Made by a program: the position numbers and the translations under genes. Below the pieces are notes generated by a model that had not been told where the DNA came from, did not search any database, and saw nothing but the letters and a program-made list of their open reading frames with translations. From positions 1-42,564 of the forward strand of contig QFPJ01000024.1 of the NCBI GenBank assembly GCA_003241685.1: a DNA stretch of 42,564 bases, in the 5' to 3' direction. Origin of the DNA: Sphingopyxis macrogoltabida (lineage in GTDB: Bacteria > Pseudomonadota > Alphaproteobacteria > Sphingomonadales > Sphingomonadaceae). Shown piece after piece: positions 41,283 through 42,564 of this stretch (position 1 is its first letter; every line of letters starts with the position of its first letter).

Positions 41283-42098
41283 ATGACCGACACCGCGCTC
41301 GCCAATTGCCGCCTGATGGTGGCGACGCCGATCTATGAAGGCGCGCAGGGCGGCTATGTCCGCGCGGCGCTGGGGCTGGCGCTTCAGGCGCAGGCGGCGG
41401 GCGTGCCGGTGCGCTTCGAATTCATCCTCTACCAGCCGTCGATCACGCGCGCGCGCAACCTATTGGCGGGCATGTTCCTGGCCAGCGACTGCACTCACCT
41501 GCTGTTCGTCGATGCCGACATCGACTTTACCGCCGGCGACGTGTTTTCGATGGTGCGCGCGATGGACGGGCATCCCGAGTGCGGGGTGCTGGGCGCCGCC
41601 TATCCCCGGCGGATGATCAACTGGCGCAATGTCGCGGAGGCGGCGCGCAAGGGTTTCGGGGCCGACAATCCGGCGGAGATCGGACGGTTCGCGGGCGAGT
41701 TCGCGCTCCAGTTCCTGAACCCGCAGCAAAGTTTCGCGCTGACCGATCTGGTCGAACTGACACGGCTCGGCACGGCGCTGATGCTGATCCGGCGCGACGT
41801 GCTGGAGGGCACGGCACGCGCCAATCCCGACATCCTCTTTCGTCCCGACCCGGCCGAGCGCGAAACGCATCGGCTGGGCGAGTTCGCGCACGCCTTCTTC
41901 TATCCGATGATCGATCCCGACACGCGGTCGCTGCTGTCCGACGACTATGCCTTTTGCCGCCGCATCCGCGACGCGGGCTTTCGGATCTGGCTTGCGCCCT
42001 GGGTGCGCACGACGCACAGCGGGCCGGCGGTGTTTCAAGGCTCGCTCGCCGACGTGGCGCAGCTTCAGGCGGCCCAACCCCTCTCTTCTGCGGAGTAG
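41283..42098 (+). CDS. Glycosyltransferase-like protein between gcvH and gcvPA
   Basis: A 271-residue protein with a GT-A-like N-terminal part: RLMVATPIYEGAQGGYVRAA (10-29), SITRARNLLAGMF, HLLFVDADIDF (72-82) with a DxD-type motif, and GVLGAAYPRRMINW. The later part contains SDDYAFCRRIRDAGFRIWL, typical of family 2-like enzymes, where a D/E-containing motif precedes a His or Trp. The donor and acceptor are unknown. Start 41283 has AAGGG upstream; ATG 41253 is an alternative that adds ten residues. It lies in the same orientation as the gcv genes, with only 3 nt before the gcvPA start, and so should be under the riboswitch. Confidence 0.75.
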   Translation: MTDTALANCRLMVATPIYEGAQGGYVRAALGLALQAQAAGVPVRFEFILYQPSITRARNLLAGMFLASDCTHLLFVDADIDFTAGDVFSMVRAMDGHPECGVLGAAYPRRMINWRNVAEAARKGFGADNPAEIGRFAGEFALQFLNPQQSFALTDLVELTRLGTALMLIRRDVLEGTARANPDILFRPDPAERETHRLGEFAHAFFYPMIDPDTRSLLSDDYAFCRRIRDAGFRIWLAPWVRTTHSGPAVFQGSLADVAQLQAAQPLSSAE

Positions 42099-42101
42099 TT
42101 C

Positions 42102-42564
42102 ATGCGTTATCTTCCCCTGACTGCCGATGACCGGGCCGCGATGCTGACCACCATCGGGGCATCTTCGATCGACGATCTGTTCGTCGACGTGCCGGCGGAG
42201 GCGCGGCTCGATGGTCCGATCGCGGGCCTGCCGGCCCACGCCAGCGAACTGGCGGTCGAGCGCCACATGGGCGAGCTGGCGCGGCGCAATCGCGCGGCGG
42301 GCGACGGTCCCTTCTTCCTGGGCGCGGGCGCTTATCGCCACCATGTGCCGGCCAGCGTCGACCATCTGATCCAGCGCGGCGAGTTCCTGACCGCCTATAC
42401 GCCCTACCAGCCCGAAATCGCGCAGGGCACGTTGCAGATGCTGTTCGAATTCCAGACGCAGGTCGCGCGGCTGCTGGGCACCGACGTCGCCAATGCGTCG
42501 ATGTACGACGGATCGACCGCCTGCTGGGAAGCGATCGTCATGGCGCGCCGCATCACCCGGCGGG
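42102..42564 (+). CDS. gcvPA: Glycine dehydrogenase (decarboxylating) subunit 1, N-terminal part
   Basis: The first 154 residues of the PLP-dependent P-protein alpha subunit; the gene runs off the right edge. The text MRYLPLTADDRAAMLTTIG, the region with FFLGAGAYRHHVPASVDHL, YTPYQPEIAQGTLQ and EFQTQVARLLGTDVANASMYDGST matches the split form (gcvPA/gcvPB) rather than the single-chain GcvP. GGAG precedes the ATG. gcvPB is expected just outside the window. Confidence 0.95.
   Translation, partial: MRYLPLTADDRAAMLTTIGASSIDDLFVDVPAEARLDGPIAGLPAHASELAVERHMGELARRNRAAGDGPFFLGAGAYRHHVPASVDHLIQRGEFLTAYTPYQPEIAQGTLQMLFEFQTQVARLLGTDVANASMYDGSTACWEAIVMARRITRR

Overview
The window reads as chromosomal DNA of a sphingomonad (Alphaproteobacteria, order Sphingomonadales; Sphingopyxis or Sphingomonas-like is my guess). 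The reasons are high GC, tightly packed genes with ATGA/GTGA overlaps, several TonB-dependent receptors, an L9 protein with a long acidic tail, an FtsZ ending in an IPRFLGRQ-type tail, and interspersed inverted repeats of kinds I associate with sphingomonad intergenic DNA. The genus is inference from memory, not a search.

Layout. (1) 1-3169: the last codons of one TonB-dependent receptor and a complete convergent one, separated by a strong hairpin terminator. (2) 3639-6074: folE, a repeat-rich gap, then the minus-strand rpsF-rpsR-rplI ribosomal operon with its promoter, structured leader and terminator. (3) 6074-10777: a MurC/Mpl-type ligase divergent from an LD-carboxypeptidase, which form a likely murein-recycling pair, followed by fabD, fabG and a small secreted protein. 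(4) 10823-12958: a minus-strand ZnuD-like receptor with His-rich loops and a Zur/Fur-type palindrome in front of it. (5) 13152-15660: a cysteine synthase coupled to two membrane proteins of unknown role. (6) 15761-34630: a complete division and cell wall (dcw) cluster in the order mraZ, rsmH, ftsL, ftsI, murE, murF, mraY, murD, ftsW, murG, murC, murB, ddl, ftsQ, ftsA, ftsZ. It is preceded by a four-unit 10-bp repeat that fits an MraZ operator. (7) 34693-37802: a TPR/SPOR-domain protein directly after ftsZ, coupled to a dGTPase-like HD hydrolase. (8) 37823-39377: a small two-TM membrane protein and a divergent atypical SDR. (9) 39443-42564: a tandem glycine riboswitch followed by gcvT, gcvH, a glycosyltransferase-like gene and the start of gcvPA, which runs off the window.

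How the genes work together. The core makes lipid II from UDP-GlcNAc-derived precursors (murB, murC, murD, murE, murF, ddl, mraY, murG), and assembles the divisome (ftsL, ftsI, ftsW, ftsQ, ftsA, ftsZ). Nearly all junctions from mraZ to ftsQ are overlapping start/stop codons, implying translational coupling. The one large break is murC-murB, where an inverted repeat has landed and a duplicated initiation sequence forms a tiny ORF that restores an ATGA overlap with murB. The recycling pair, the SPOR protein and possibly the dGTPase extend the same theme.

I see no wholly new system. The observations I rate highest are the MraZ-type operator, the murB mini-ORF, the candidate zinc-uptake locus, the unexplained cysteine-synthase-linked membrane pair and the glycosyltransferase-like gene inside the gcv operon. 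No tRNA, rRNA, CRISPR array, insertion sequence or prophage was recognised.
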